DNA of 64,000 bases, taken from Marinobacterium lacunae (GTDB taxonomy: Bacteria > Pseudomonadota > Gammaproteobacteria > Pseudomonadales > Balneatricaceae). A program made the position numbers and the translations under genes. Shown in pieces: positions 16,774-25,876 of this stretch. The notes under the pieces were generated by a model. The model saw only the letters and a program-made list of their open reading frames with translations, searched no databases and had not been told where the DNA came from. Location: assembly GCF_000705555.1 (NCBI RefSeq), contig NZ_JMQN01000011.1:248001-312000 (forward strand), read 5' to 3'. Within the stretch, counting starts at the first letter, position 1; each line of letters opens with the position of its first letter.

Positions 16774-17508
16774 TCAGCCTGATCCACCGGGCATTTTGGT
16801 TAGCACCAGTTCCGCCGTTTCATCATCTTCCTGATGCACAAGTTTGACAATCAGGTAACCGAGCTTCGGCGCCAGCCAAACCTGATCGAGTCGATCGCCG
16901 ACATCCCCCCGCTCCAGACGTAACGCATTGAAAGTGCCGGCCGGCGTCGTCACCGACTCTTCTCCAACGCGCCGGTAACGGTACTCACTGACGCGGCTGC
17001 GCCGTGCGATGTCATACACGTACTCATCTCGGGGAGCCGAACAGGCGAGATCGATGCGAAGCTGAACCTGGTGATTCAAAAGATCGAACAGCGGGGCCGG
17101 GTGCGATACACGACCGTCGCCCTTGGGTGAAAACGCGCGATAACCGTAGCCTTCTGCAAACTCCAGCTTGAGGTTCTGCTTTTTGCTCATTCCCTTGCGC
17201 TGATAGTTGTACGACCGGCTTTGGATCAGTCCATCCCTGAGCTCAAACTGGCTGTTCTCTTCAATCGCCATGAACAGGAGGCTCGATAGGTTACGCGCTT
17301 GCCAGCCGCCCGTATCCAATCGCTCAATCCGTCGGGTACTCTCAAGCGATAAGCCCTTCCAGTCGACCCGATAGGACAGATCAACACCCGCACTATCCTG
17401 TAACAACGCCTCGGCACAGGCCTGTCGCGCACTCTCAGCCTGCGCAGATACTGAGGTCGCCAGCAGCGCTGCCGCCACCGCACTTAAAAACTTGCCAGCA
17501 CACTTCAC
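16774..17508 (-). CDS. DUF3108 domain-containing secreted protein
   Basis: A 244-residue protein with a clear signal peptide (hydrophobic core AVAAALLATSVSAQA, cleavage after about residue 24), hence periplasmic or outer-membrane facing. The body matches DUF3108, a family of unknown function rich in beta strands. An excellent ribosome-binding site (GGAGGAAAGG) precedes the ATG at 17508. In many gammaproteobacteria such proteins neighbour purM/purN, which is not the case here. It is read away from the flavin reductase gene. Confidence 0.85.
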   Translation of the reverse strand: MKCAGKFLSAVAAALLATSVSAQAESARQACAEALLQDSAGVDLSYRVDWKGLSLESTRRIERLDTGGWQARNLSSLLFMAIEENSQFELRDGLIQSRSYNYQRKGMSKKQNLKLEFAEGYGYRAFSPKGDGRVSHPAPLFDLLNHQVQLRIDLACSAPRDEYVYDIARRSRVSEYRYRRVGEESVTTPAGTFNALRLERGDVGDRLDQVWLAPKLGYLIVKLVHQEDDETAELVLTKMPGGSG

Positions 17509-17652
17509 AACCTTTCCTCCATGACGTTTGCCATCTGTGTTTCCCGACTCTGGATGCTATTGTTCAATAAACACGGCGAACTGTCGAAGACAAACAGAAG
17601 TCGATAACAACAGATTTCAATTCGATCTCAGCCCCTGTACAGGAGTGAGTAG

Positions 17653-18588
17653 ATGAGTGAACAATCTCTGGACCCACATGCCTTCCGCCGCGCACTGGGT
17701 AACTTCGCGACCGGCATTACTGTAGTTACGGCACAAAACACTCAAGGCGAACGCATAGGCCTCACCGTCAACAGCTTCAATTCGGTCTCGCTTGACCCTC
17801 CACTGATCCTCTGGAGCCTGGATAAACGATCCGCCGATAGCCTGGATGTCATTCGGGATGCCGGCCATTTCGCGATCAATGTTCTGGCTGCCGACCAGCT
17901 GGATCTTTCAAACCAGTTTGCCCGTCCACAGAAAGACAAGTTTGCCGGCGTCGAGTTCAGCACCGGCGCGGGAGGCTCGCCTCTGCTTGACCAGTGCGCT
18001 GCCAGCTTTCAATGCGCACTGCACCAGGAAGTAGATGCCGGCGATCACTGGATACTGCTTGGACGGGTGCTGGCGTTCGACGATTTTGGCCGCGCACCTT
18101 TGCTCTATCATCAGGGTGCGTACTCACTGGTCATCCCGCACCCGAGAGTTGCTCAGCGTCCCGAGAGCACACCGGAGGACGAAGCGCTTCAGGGTCGCCT
18201 CGCCAACAATCTGCTTTATCTGATGCTACAGGCTGTCAACGCCTACCAAAGCGCCTACCTGCCCAAGCAGCAGTCCCTCGGACTCAGTGTCAGTGAATCT
18301 CGGCTACTGATTCTGCTCAGCTCAAGGCCTGGTGCCGACACCAACGCCCTGGCACTGGACTCGGCATTACCGGGTTCTGAAATTCGCGAAGCGCTGGACA
18401 ATCTGAAATCTGCAGGGCTGGTCTGCGATGTAGGGCCGGGGTTCAGCTTAACCGAGCAGGGCCGTAAACGTGCCCGAGAGTATTGGGCACTGTCGGAGCA
18501 GGAACAGAGTCAGGTGTTCGCCGATTTCAGCAGCGAACAGATCGCGCAGTTCAAGGAGATCCTGAACCGGGTGATCAAAAACGCCTGA
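17653..18588 (+). CDS. Flavin reductase fused to a C-terminal MarR-like domain
   Basis: A 311-residue protein with two parts. Residues ~1-165 are a flavin reductase domain of the two-component monooxygenase type (ALGNFATGITVVTA, GLTVNSFNSVSLDPPL, FAINVLAADQ, LLYHQGAYS). Residues ~185-310 read as a MarR-like winged helix (LSVSESRLLILLSSRPGADT, LKSAGLVCDVGPGFSLTEQG). The same architecture is known from the reductase component C1 of Acinetobacter 4-hydroxyphenylacetate hydroxylase, where the MarR-like part binds the substrate and relieves autoinhibition. No oxygenase partner gene is adjacent. The reading frame is continuous, so it is a real fusion. Confidence 0.88.
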   Translation: MSEQSLDPHAFRRALGNFATGITVVTAQNTQGERIGLTVNSFNSVSLDPPLILWSLDKRSADSLDVIRDAGHFAINVLAADQLDLSNQFARPQKDKFAGVEFSTGAGGSPLLDQCAASFQCALHQEVDAGDHWILLGRVLAFDDFGRAPLLYHQGAYSLVIPHPRVAQRPESTPEDEALQGRLANNLLYLMLQAVNAYQSAYLPKQQSLGLSVSESRLLILLSSRPGADTNALALDSALPGSEIREALDNLKSAGLVCDVGPGFSLTEQGRKRAREYWALSEQEQSQVFADFSSEQIAQFKEILNRVIKNA

Positions 18589-18592
18589 ACAA

Positions 18593-18622
18593 AAAAAACG
18601 GGAGCCATCGCTCCCGTTTTTT
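18593..18622. terminator. Shared rho-independent terminator
   Basis: AAAAAACGGGAGC, CATC loop, GCTCCCGTTTTTT: a 13-base perfect stem with A and T runs on either side. It lies between the convergent flavin reductase and cold-shock genes and serves both. Confidence 0.92.
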
Positions 18623-18636
18623 CTCAACCGAAGATG

Positions 18637-19089
18637 TTATCCGCGCAGGATAGACACGTCCTCAGCCTGCAGCCCCTTGTCGCTCTGATGCACGTTGAAG
18701 CGCACACGCTGACCCTCGGTCAGTGAGCGATGGCCGCGACCGCGAATATTGCGGAAGTGAACGAATACGTCATCGCCATTGGAGCGGGTGATAAAACCAA
18801 ACCCCTTCGATACGTTAAACCATTTAACCGTACCCTCTTCACGGCCGTCGTTTTCGGACTCTTCGTCTTCAGATTCAGCATACGGACGGGAGGAGGAACG
18901 CGAAGGGCTGGAAGATGATTGCCCCAGAGCGGAGATAAGCGTAGCCGCCAGAACAATTACAAATGTCACACCCAATACGACTGCGTTCAGCGCGATGTCG
19001 ACGCCAGCCACCTGTGACAATACCGAGGGGATCGCCACAGCTGCGATGGCGCTAAGCACAATACTTTTAAAAACCTGAATACCACTCAT
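18637..19089 (-). CDS. Membrane-anchored cold-shock domain protein
   Basis: A 150-residue protein. Two hydrophobic stretches (about residues 8-28 and 34-55) are followed by a Ser/Glu-rich linker (residues ~57-84) and a complete cold-shock domain (~86-149). The domain has [16 protein letters not shown] with RNP1 (GFGFI) and RNP2 (VFVHF), so nucleic acid binding should be intact. Ordinary CspA proteins are ~70-residue soluble RNA chaperones; this one should be tethered to the inner membrane with the domain in the cytoplasm. A terminator follows the stop codon and a plausible promoter lies 80-108 bases upstream. Confidence 0.88.
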   Translation of the reverse strand: MSGIQVFKSIVLSAIAAVAIPSVLSQVAGVDIALNAVVLGVTFVIVLAATLISALGQSSSSPSRSSSRPYAESEDEESENDGREEGTVKWFNVSKGFGFITRSNGDDVFVHFRNIRGRGHRSLTEGQRVRFNVHQSDKGLQAEDVSILRG

Positions 19090-19127
19090 CTATTCGATTT
19101 CTCTTCTATTTTTGTAAAGTTAAAAAG

Positions 19128-19148
19128 GTGAAATGACTACACTTTCAC
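19128..19148. promoter_or_regulatory. Inverted repeat in the csp/slyX intergenic region
   Basis: GTGAAA, nine bases, TTTCAC: a perfect 6-base dyad. It falls inside the predicted leader of the cold-shock gene, so it could be an operator or an mRNA hairpin. It also spans a CTACACT hexamer-like element on the plus strand pointing to slyX, 200 bases away. Confidence 0.35.
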
Positions 19149-19168
19149 AGTGTGCAGTTAACCGACGA

Positions 19169-19197
19169 GATATAACGTATTAGCCATATTTTTTCAA
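19169..19197 (-). promoter_or_regulatory. Predicted sigma-70 promoter of the cold-shock gene
   Basis: On the minus strand, TTGAAA (19197-19192) and TATATC (19174-19169) are 17 bases apart. This would place the transcript start near 19162 and give a leader of about 70 bases. Computed by eye only. Confidence 0.5.
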
Positions 19198-19346
19198 CAA
19201 CTTATACTATACGGACAGCCAAAAACGCCGGAACGGGTCTATACGGAGCATCCAACGCAAGCGACGGTGTTCAGTATCGTGTGAGCAGTCTATGCTTGCC
19301 GCTGCCGCCAACCGGCCAACTCGACGAACATGCACAGGAGGATCTG

Positions 19347-19544
19347 ATGTCAATACAAGAGCAGATCGCGGAGCTGGAAACCCGCGTTGCATTCCAGGAG
19401 GACGCCATCGACAAGCTCAGCGACGTGGTTGCGCGCCAAGAGCGCGATATCGAGCGTCTGACCCGGATGGTCCAGATCCTGAACTCTGAAATAAAGGAGG
19501 CGGGAATCGATCCTGATGATAACGCACCTCCTCCGCACTACTGA
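19347..19544 (+). CDS. slyX: SlyX family protein
   Basis: A 65-residue coiled-coil protein: QEQIAELETRVAFQEDAIDK and a heptad pattern running to about residue 48, ending in the usual Pro-rich PPPHY tail. SlyX proteins are widespread in gammaproteobacteria but functionally uncharacterised. The ATG at 19347 is chosen because AGGAGG lies five bases before it and the family begins there; upstream in-frame codons show no family similarity. Twelve bases separate it from the acyltransferase gene. Confidence 0.9.
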   Translation: MSIQEQIAELETRVAFQEDAIDKLSDVVARQERDIERLTRMVQILNSEIKEAGIDPDDNAPPPHY

Positions 19545-19556
19545 GCACCATCATTT

Positions 19557-21323
19557 ATGCCCGGCGCGTTACTGAGCAACATTAAATCCATGCTGCGCGC
19601 AAAGGCGCGCGGCGAGAGTTCTCGACGAAAACGCCTTATCCACAGCCTGATGGCCGACCCCGGCATTCAGGCACTGATCCATCAGCGCGCCACAGAGCGT
19701 GGCGAAACGTTGTTGCAGGTCGAGGCGCAAGCACTTACCTATCTCAACACACTCTGCGCCGATATGTCGCCGCGGGTAGTCGAGAACCTCTACCCACTAT
19801 TCAGCCTTCTGCTCCGCCACCTTTACCCGCGTATCGAAACCCGCGGACTGAGTCAGCTGCATGCACTGAGTAAGACTCACCAGCTGATCTACCTGCCCAA
19901 CCACCGCAGCCATATCGACTACCTGCTCATATCCTGGGCACTCTATCGTGACCGGCTATCGCTGCCTCAGGTCGCCGCTGGCGATAACCTGAATCTGCCG
20001 CTGGTCGGCCCTCTCCTGCGTCGGGCCGGTGCCGTGTTCATGCGTCGGAGCTTCCTGCATGATGTGCTTTATACACAACTGTTCCAGCGCTACCTGAGCC
20101 AACTACTGCAAGACAGTCAGGCGTTTGAGTTTTTTGTTGAAGGCGGACGCAGCCGCACAGGACGTCTGCTTCCGGCCCGACGCGGTCTTCTCGGCATGAC
20201 GTTGCAGGCTTGGCAGGACACCGGTAGCAAGCCGCTGGCACTGGTGCCGATATCGATCAACTACGACCTCTGTCTGGAAAACAGTCAGTACATGCGTGAG
20301 CTGGCAGGCGCGCCTAAGAAACAGGAAAGCCTCGCCGGAGTCATTGCATCGGCATCCAACCTGTTCCGGCGTTGTGGCGGTGCCTATATGACGATAGGCG
20401 AGCCTTTAAGGCTATCACCCGGCGACGACATTTCGGCCGATGCTGCGGGTATGAGCACTTTGCGGCGCATCAATGCCGCCTCTGTCTCCACGCCGATGGC
20501 AAGGCTGGCCAGCCTGATGCCCAGTCGGCCCGATACGCCGATCAGCCGCAACGAGATGGCCTATCGCCTGACAAGCCTGTCCAGCCTGCTCGAACAACTC
20601 GGCGTTCCAATGCCCCAGACCGATCCCGAGCCCGACAGGATCATCACCGAAGCGAAACGACGCGGCCAGATAAGCTTGAGCGGCGATAAACTGCTTCTCA
20701 CCGACCGACAGGTTGCGGGGCTCTGCTTCTACCGCAACGGCCTCACCCATGCTCTGATCTTGCCGGGACTGATGTTACTGCTCGCTGCCCGTTTGCCCGC
20801 TCCAAGCAAGTCGACGGTCACCCGTCTATTGCATGCGCTGCGGCCTTACATGGACGCCGAGTTTCATCTTCCCGAGTATTTGCTGGAAGATTCGGTGGCG
20901 GGCTTTTTAAGAAAGGCACTGCTTCAAGCGAATCTGCTGAAGGTGCAGGACCCTTATCTGCGCGTTGCCGAACATCCGCTGGCAAATACGCTTATACAAC
21001 TGGCCGAGCAGGTACTGCTGCGCCAGTATCTGCTGATCAAGGTGCTTGAACAGCAGTCCGTGATTGACGAATCCCAACTGCTGGAGCTCACCAGCAGGCT
21101 CTCGGGCCATATTCATCAATGGTACGGCCACCCCTCACCCGATTACGGCGACAAGCGACAGCTGGCTCCCCTGCTTGAGCAGTTGGAAAGGCAGCAACTG
21201 CTCGAAAGAAAGGATGGGATTGTCCGGTGCCAACGAGATCTCACCCCGATCATCAGAATCGGTCAGCGCCTACTGCCGGCAGTACTGCTGAAGGAGGCTC
21301 AGCGCTGGCTGAGACAGCATTGA
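19557..21323 (+). CDS. PlsB-like glycerol-3-phosphate acyltransferase lacking the N-terminal domain
   Basis: A 588-residue acyltransferase with all four PlsB/PlsC blocks in order: NHRSHIDYLL (catalytic H116 and D121), GAVFMRRSF, FVEGGRSRTGRLLPARRG and LALVPISINYD. E. coli PlsB has 807 residues with its catalytic His near 306, so this protein lacks about 190 N-terminal residues but keeps a long C-terminal region. It would acylate glycerol-3-phosphate or a related acceptor at the membrane. Because of the length difference it may be a paralogue rather than the main PlsB. The upstream neighbour is slyX; the convergent rsmJ stop is eight bases away. Confidence 0.85.
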   Translation: MPGALLSNIKSMLRAKARGESSRRKRLIHSLMADPGIQALIHQRATERGETLLQVEAQALTYLNTLCADMSPRVVENLYPLFSLLLRHLYPRIETRGLSQLHALSKTHQLIYLPNHRSHIDYLLISWALYRDRLSLPQVAAGDNLNLPLVGPLLRRAGAVFMRRSFLHDVLYTQLFQRYLSQLLQDSQAFEFFVEGGRSRTGRLLPARRGLLGMTLQAWQDTGSKPLALVPISINYDLCLENSQYMRELAGAPKKQESLAGVIASASNLFRRCGGAYMTIGEPLRLSPGDDISADAAGMSTLRRINAASVSTPMARLASLMPSRPDTPISRNEMAYRLTSLSSLLEQLGVPMPQTDPEPDRIITEAKRRGQISLSGDKLLLTDRQVAGLCFYRNGLTHALILPGLMLLLAARLPAPSKSTVTRLLHALRPYMDAEFHLPEYLLEDSVAGFLRKALLQANLLKVQDPYLRVAEHPLANTLIQLAEQVLLRQYLLIKVLEQQSVIDESQLLELTSRLSGHIHQWYGHPSPDYGDKRQLAPLLEQLERQQLLERKDGIVRCQRDLTPIIRIGQRLLPAVLLKEAQRWLRQH

Positions 21324-21330
21324 GGTATGA

Positions 21331-22149
21331 CTATGCGTCTTCGAGTCGACGCAGGGCGTAGATATCATAGCGCCCGGACTTGCCCTCCAGACGAAACGAG
21401 GGCTCGGGCCCCTCGATTGCCGGTGCCTTGCGCGGTCGTTTGACGACAACCCGGCAGCGCGCCACGTCCAGTGCTGCGGCCAAAAGCTCCGCCTGATCGT
21501 CATCCGCACCGACCAGATCGCGAAACGCCAGCATCTCCTTTTTGACCAATGCTGATTTGTCACTGTGCGGAAACATCGGATCCAGATGAATCACCTGAGG
21601 ACGCTCGGCTTCATCGAGCCCCCTCAACCAGACTTTGGCATCGCCCGAGAACAGCCGCATGCGTGCGACGATATCGCTCACTTCACTGTGCGCAGCACGA
21701 GCAAGGCCATCTTCCAATAGAGCGTGTACAACCGGCGAACGCTCGACCAGTGAGACTTCACAACCAAGTGTTGCCAACACAAACGCATCGCGACCAAGCC
21801 CGGCGGTCACATCGGCGATACTCGGACGCAAAGCCCCCTTGATCCCGCACGCTTTGGCAATCATCTGTCCCTTACCGCCGCCGAACTGACGCCGATGGGC
21901 TACCGCTCCGGAGACAAAATCGGCCAACACAGCTCCCGGTCGCTTACGGCCCGTCTGCTGCAACACCAATGCATCGGGCGTACACAGCAGGAACTGTTCA
22001 ACCACGTCAGACTGCAGATCAGGCTCTTCGATAAATGTCAGATTAAGTGTACGCGCAAGCGTCTGTGCCCTATCAATCTGCTCCGGCACTGTCGCAGCGA
22101 CGGCCAGTAGATGTTCAGCTGACAAACCAGACTCCCAGTAGCACCGCAC
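21331..22149 (-). CDS. rsmJ: 16S rRNA (guanine1516-N2)-methyltransferase
   Basis: A class I SAM-dependent methyltransferase of the RsmJ (YhiQ) family, modifying G1516 of 16S rRNA. The SAM-binding loop is [18 protein letters not shown] near residues 114-131 and the catalytic-type motif [13 protein letters not shown] is near 186-198. The longest frame has 272 residues, starting at a GTG (22149) that overlaps the end of uppP by 35 bases; a slightly later start is possible, since no Met codon lies near. It is the last gene of the mpl-ubiX-tsaB-uppP-rsmJ series. Confidence 0.93.
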   Translation of the reverse strand: MRCYWESGLSAEHLLAVAATVPEQIDRAQTLARTLNLTFIEEPDLQSDVVEQFLLCTPDALVLQQTGRKRPGAVLADFVSGAVAHRRQFGGGKGQMIAKACGIKGALRPSIADVTAGLGRDAFVLATLGCEVSLVERSPVVHALLEDGLARAAHSEVSDIVARMRLFSGDAKVWLRGLDEAERPQVIHLDPMFPHSDKSALVKKEMLAFRDLVGADDDQAELLAAALDVARCRVVVKRPRKAPAIEGPEPSFRLEGKSGRYDIYALRRLEDA

Positions 22150-22924
22150 CCAGCAACAGGCGATAGATCACAAACGGGATCATACCAACGCGGTCAAGCC
22201 ATTTGAGAAACAGGTAGATACACGCCAGCGCACTCACCGCCGCCAACACCGCTCCGACGCTGACCATCTCCCATTGTGTCTCGCTACCGCTGCGCATCAA
22301 CTCAAGGGTTTTCAGGCTCCCGGCAGCCACGATCACGGGAATCGACAACAGGAAAGAGAAACGTGCCGCACTCTGGCGATCGAAGCCCAGCATCAACGAT
22401 GCCGTAATCGTAATACCTGAGCGCGATGTGCCGGGAATCAGCGCCAGTGCCTGCGCCACTCCGATCATCAGCGCATCGCGAACCCCAAGTGTTTCGTTAC
22501 TGCGCACTCGGGTGCCTTTGATATCCGCCCAGCCAAGCAACACGCCAAAAATCAACGTCGTTGCCGCAATCACGAGTATTGAGCGCCCATAGTGCTCAAC
22601 CAATGTGTTGCACAGGCCGCCAAATGCCAGTGCCGGCAGGGTCGCCAGAATGACCAGCCAGCCAAGCCGCCCCTCAGGACTGCTTTGCCCGCCGAGCGCT
22701 GCCAAGGATGCCCGGGTCATCCGCCAGACCTCGGCGCGGAAATAGTAGACAACGGCTACCAGCGTACCCACATGCACGCCCACGTCGAACGCCAAGCCCT
22801 GATCAGGCCATCCCAGCAGCTGTGACGGAAGAATAAGATGAGCAGAACTGGAGATCGGTAGAAATTCGGTCAGCCCCTGAATAAGAGCGAGCAGGACGAT
22901 ATGAATCCAGTCGCCAAGCGTCAC
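22115..22924 (-). CDS. uppP: Undecaprenyl-diphosphatase
   Basis: Integral membrane phosphatase (BacA family) that recycles undecaprenyl pyrophosphate for cell-wall synthesis. Both signature boxes are present: [15 protein letters not shown] near the N-terminus and [12 protein letters not shown] in the middle. About eight hydrophobic helices; 269 residues from the start I prefer. That start is a GTG at 22924 that overlaps the tsaB stop (GTGA) and has GAGGG seven bases upstream; another GTG at 22945 would add seven charged residues without family support. Confidence 0.95.
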   Translation of the reverse strand: MTLGDWIHIVLLALIQGLTEFLPISSSAHLILPSQLLGWPDQGLAFDVGVHVGTLVAVVYYFRAEVWRMTRASLAALGGQSSPEGRLGWLVILATLPALAFGGLCNTLVEHYGRSILVIAATTLIFGVLLGWADIKGTRVRSNETLGVRDALMIGVAQALALIPGTSRSGITITASLMLGFDRQSAARFSFLLSIPVIVAAGSLKTLELMRSGSETQWEMVSVGAVLAAVSALACIYLFLKWLDRVGMIPFVIYRLLLGAVLLGVWFVS

Positions 22925-23607
22925 TGCTGATCCCTCTTTTTCCACGTGCCTTCACGCAGATACACCGGCAATGCCTGCTCTGGTGCAAGCGCTCCGCCCT
23001 GTGCCAACTGATGCTCTGCCAGCGTCAACATATCGCGCGCATCCGGGCAGATATCCACATTCATCACCACTACCTGATCACGCAGCACCTGCGGCATCTG
23101 CTCGGCATAACGCCATCCGCTGCCCACGGCAAGCCAGTCGCCCGCCTCGGGAGCCTCGGCATCCGCCGGTGAACGCACGGATTCCTCCATCAACGCTCGC
23201 GGCAGTGCTTCAGTGATATCAAACGCGCCCCAGTAAACCTCATCCATACGAGCATCCAGCGCAGTCAGTACGCGGGAATGACCAGAGCCCAACGCCTTTG
23301 CGCTCACGGCCATCGCCTCAAGAGTCGAGATCGGAAGCAGGGGGATACCCGCGCCGAGTGCCAAGCCCTGTGCGGCGCCGGTCGCAATACGTATACCGGC
23401 AAACGATCCGGGACCACGTCCGAAGGCTATCGCATCCAGAGAGTTCAGTGCCACACCCGCCTGCCCGATAAGACGCTCGACCATGGGCAGCAGCAAATGG
23501 GTATGGCGACGAGGTTCAATCACGAATTCGTGAAAAATCTCGCCATCGATGTTCAAAGCGACCGAACATGCGTCGGTCGAAGTATCCAGTGCCAGGATTC
23601 GAGACAT
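22921..23607 (-). CDS. tsaB: tRNA threonylcarbamoyladenosine biosynthesis protein TsaB
   Basis: Partner of TsaD in making the t6A modification of ANN-decoding tRNAs; an ASKHA-fold protein of 228 residues, close to the family length. It opens with the phosphate-loop-like LALDTSTDACSVAL and has AFGRGPGSFAGIRIA near residues 67-81. I start at the ATG ending at 23607 (MSRILALD), the family N-terminus; an ATG five codons earlier has no ribosome-binding site. It overlaps the start of uppP by four bases and lies 63 bases after ubiX. Confidence 0.95.
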   Translation of the reverse strand: MSRILALDTSTDACSVALNIDGEIFHEFVIEPRRHTHLLLPMVERLIGQAGVALNSLDAIAFGRGPGSFAGIRIATGAAQGLALGAGIPLLPISTLEAMAVSAKALGSGHSRVLTALDARMDEVYWGAFDITEALPRALMEESVRSPADAEAPEAGDWLAVGSGWRYAEQMPQVLRDQVVVMNVDICPDARDMLTLAEHQLAQGGALAPEQALPVYLREGTWKKRDQQ

Positions 23608-23670
23608 GGGGTATTCCGTCATACAAAACCGGGCGCCATTGTATAGGCGCGTCCTTATGGTTTCATTAAC

Positions 23671-24294
23671 TCAAAGCAGTTCGTCACCCCAGCGGGGCAA
23701 AAGCGTCTGTTCGATACCGAGCTGCGAGAGGATACGGGCAACGATGAAATCGATCATATCCTCCACGCTCCCGGGGCGTTGATAAAAGCCGGGACTGGCT
23801 GGAATCACAACAGCGCCCATGCGCGTAAGCTTGAGCATGTTTTCCAGATGTATCTCTGAATAGGGAGCTTCGCGCGGCACCAACAACAGCTGGCGGCGCT
23901 CCTTGAGTGCCACGTCTGCAGCACGTTCTATGAGATTGTTGCTGGCACCACAGGCGATAGCGGACAACGTGCCGGTGCTGCATGGACATACCACCATCGA
24001 GCCAGGCGCGCCGGAGCCGGATGCCACCGGCGCAAACCACTGCTCACGGCCAAACACCTTTAGCTGGTCATCGCCGGCATTAAACAGACGCGAGAGATAT
24101 TCGCCCTGAGCTTCGGACTGCCCGGGCAGTTTCAGATCTGTCTCGGTGGCGATCACGACCTGAGCGGCGCGGGATATCATCAACAGCACCTGGGTATCGG
24201 CTTGAAGCAGGCACTGCACCAGCCGCAGGCCGTACTGCACGCCCGAGGCACCGGTAATCGCCACGCTCACCCGTCGCGAAAACTGTCTACTCAT
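23671..24294 (-). CDS. ubiX: Flavin prenyltransferase UbiX
   Basis: Makes prenylated FMN, the cofactor of the UbiD decarboxylase in ubiquinone synthesis. The 207-residue protein shows [14 protein letters not shown] at the N-terminus, [21 protein letters not shown] with the FMN-contacting Ser/Thr patch, then [18 protein letters not shown], all typical of UbiX/Pad1. Its ATG overlaps the mpl stop (ATGA). UbiD is not in the window. Confidence 0.95.
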   Translation of the reverse strand: MSRQFSRRVSVAITGASGVQYGLRLVQCLLQADTQVLLMISRAAQVVIATETDLKLPGQSEAQGEYLSRLFNAGDDQLKVFGREQWFAPVASGSGAPGSMVVCPCSTGTLSAIACGASNNLIERAADVALKERRQLLLVPREAPYSEIHLENMLKLTRMGAVVIPASPGFYQRPGSVEDMIDFIVARILSQLGIEQTLLPRWGDELL

Positions 24295-25658
24295 GACACT
24301 ACCCCCCGACGCTTCAACCGCTCAAGCAGCTTGTGGTGTATACCGCCAAAACCACCGTTACTCATGATCACGATATGACTGCCGCTGACCGCATCCTGTG
24401 CCAGGGTATCGATCAACGCATCAAGATCGGAATGCAGGCTGGCCGGATTACCGCTTTGTGAAACAACCTGATCCAGTGACCACTCCAGTCCCGGTGGCTG
24501 ATACCAATACACCCTGTCGGCAGCCGCAGCCGACTGCGCAAGCGCATCTCGATGAGCGCCCAGACGCATGGTATTGGAGCGCGGCTCGATCACCGCAAGC
24601 AAAGGTGCATCGCCGATACGTGCACGAATCCCCGCTAGCGTTGTATCGATGGCGGTCGGATGATGGGCAAAGTCGTCGTACACGCTCACACCGTCAACTT
24701 CGCCGATCAACTCCATTCGCCGCTTGACGCCACCAAAGGCGCTGAGTGCCTCGGCGGCATGAACCGGCGTCACACCCACATGCCGCGCCGCCAACAACGC
24801 ATGCAAGCCGTTACTGACATTGTGTTCACCGGTCAATGACCAGCTCACCCGCGCGACCTCCTGACCTTCGTGCAGTACCGCAAACCGACTGCCGTCCGCT
24901 TCGAGAAGACGGGCTTGCCACTGCCCCTGATCGCCGGTGGCGACCTGCTCACTCCAGCAGCCCATACGCAACACCGCCTGTAGCGATTCGGATCCGGCAG
25001 GAACGACCACCTGGCCAGAACCGGGCACAATCCGCATCAGATGGTGAAACTGACGCTGGATCGCGGCCAGATCCGGGAAAATGTCGGCGTGATCGTACTC
25101 GAGGTTGTTCAGAATCACCGTGCGCGGACTGTAGTGTACAAACTTGGAACGCTTGTCGAAAAATGCGGTGTCATACTCATCCGCCTCGATAACGAAGAAC
25201 GGGGTACCACCCAGACGCGCCGAGCGGTCGAAATTTTTGGGCACCCCACCGATGAGGAACCCCGGCGCCATACCCGCATGCTCAAGCACCCACGCCAGCA
25301 TGGTTGCCGTGGTGGTTTTGCCGTGGGTACCCGCCACCGCCATGACCCAGCGCTCTTTCAATACATGATCATGTAACCACTGCGGACCGGAGGTATAGGG
25401 CAGACCTCTCTCGAGCACCGCTTCAACACAGGGGTTACCCCGGCTCATGGCGTTACCGACGATGACACAGTCCGGCGCCGGCTCAAGCTGTGCCGGATCA
25501 TACCCCTCTATCAGGGCGATGCCGGCCTGCTCCAGCTGGGTACTCATCGGCGGATAAACATTGGCGTCGGAGCCCGTCACTGTGTGCCCGAGTTCACGCG
25601 CCAGAATCGCCAGCGAGCCCATAAAGGTGCCGCAGATGCCGAGTATATGTATGTGCAC
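24291..25658 (-). CDS. mpl: UDP-N-acetylmuramate:tripeptide ligase Mpl
   Basis: Murein recycling ligase joining L-Ala-gamma-D-Glu-meso-Dap to UDP-MurNAc. The N-terminus [18 protein letters not shown], the ATP loop [13 protein letters not shown] near residues 105-117 and the [12 protein letters not shown] segment are all Mpl/Mur-ligase marks. I start at a GTG ending at 25658, with AGAGGGA about six bases upstream; this gives 455 residues, against 457 in E. coli. A longer in-frame extension to 25748 has no similarity. First gene of a minus-strand run with ubiX and tsaB, facing fbp across a 218-base gap. Confidence 0.95.
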   Translation of the reverse strand: MHIHILGICGTFMGSLAILARELGHTVTGSDANVYPPMSTQLEQAGIALIEGYDPAQLEPAPDCVIVGNAMSRGNPCVEAVLERGLPYTSGPQWLHDHVLKERWVMAVAGTHGKTTTATMLAWVLEHAGMAPGFLIGGVPKNFDRSARLGGTPFFVIEADEYDTAFFDKRSKFVHYSPRTVILNNLEYDHADIFPDLAAIQRQFHHLMRIVPGSGQVVVPAGSESLQAVLRMGCWSEQVATGDQGQWQARLLEADGSRFAVLHEGQEVARVSWSLTGEHNVSNGLHALLAARHVGVTPVHAAEALSAFGGVKRRMELIGEVDGVSVYDDFAHHPTAIDTTLAGIRARIGDAPLLAVIEPRSNTMRLGAHRDALAQSAAAADRVYWYQPPGLEWSLDQVVSQSGNPASLHSDLDALIDTLAQDAVSGSHIVIMSNGGFGGIHHKLLERLKRRGVVS

Positions 25659-25876
25659 TTCAATCCCTCTTGAATCAGCTGCCGCTATGATAGCGTTTTT
25701 TACCGCCCGACCGTTACATCGTCCGCCGTGTAAGCGTTCCAGCCCCACCCGTTATGGGCTGTACAACGCCTGCGCCTCACTGAAGAAGATCGCCGACACC
25801 CATGCATTGCCGTGGATATTGACGTATAATTTAGGCCCGAATTTCAAGCCGCTAATCCCAAAGGTCAAAACACCCG

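Noticed and set aside
17653-18588. Flavin reductase and MarR-like protein as two genes fused by a sequencing error
   Set aside because: One uninterrupted frame with a natural linker, and the same architecture is known from a characterised reductase.
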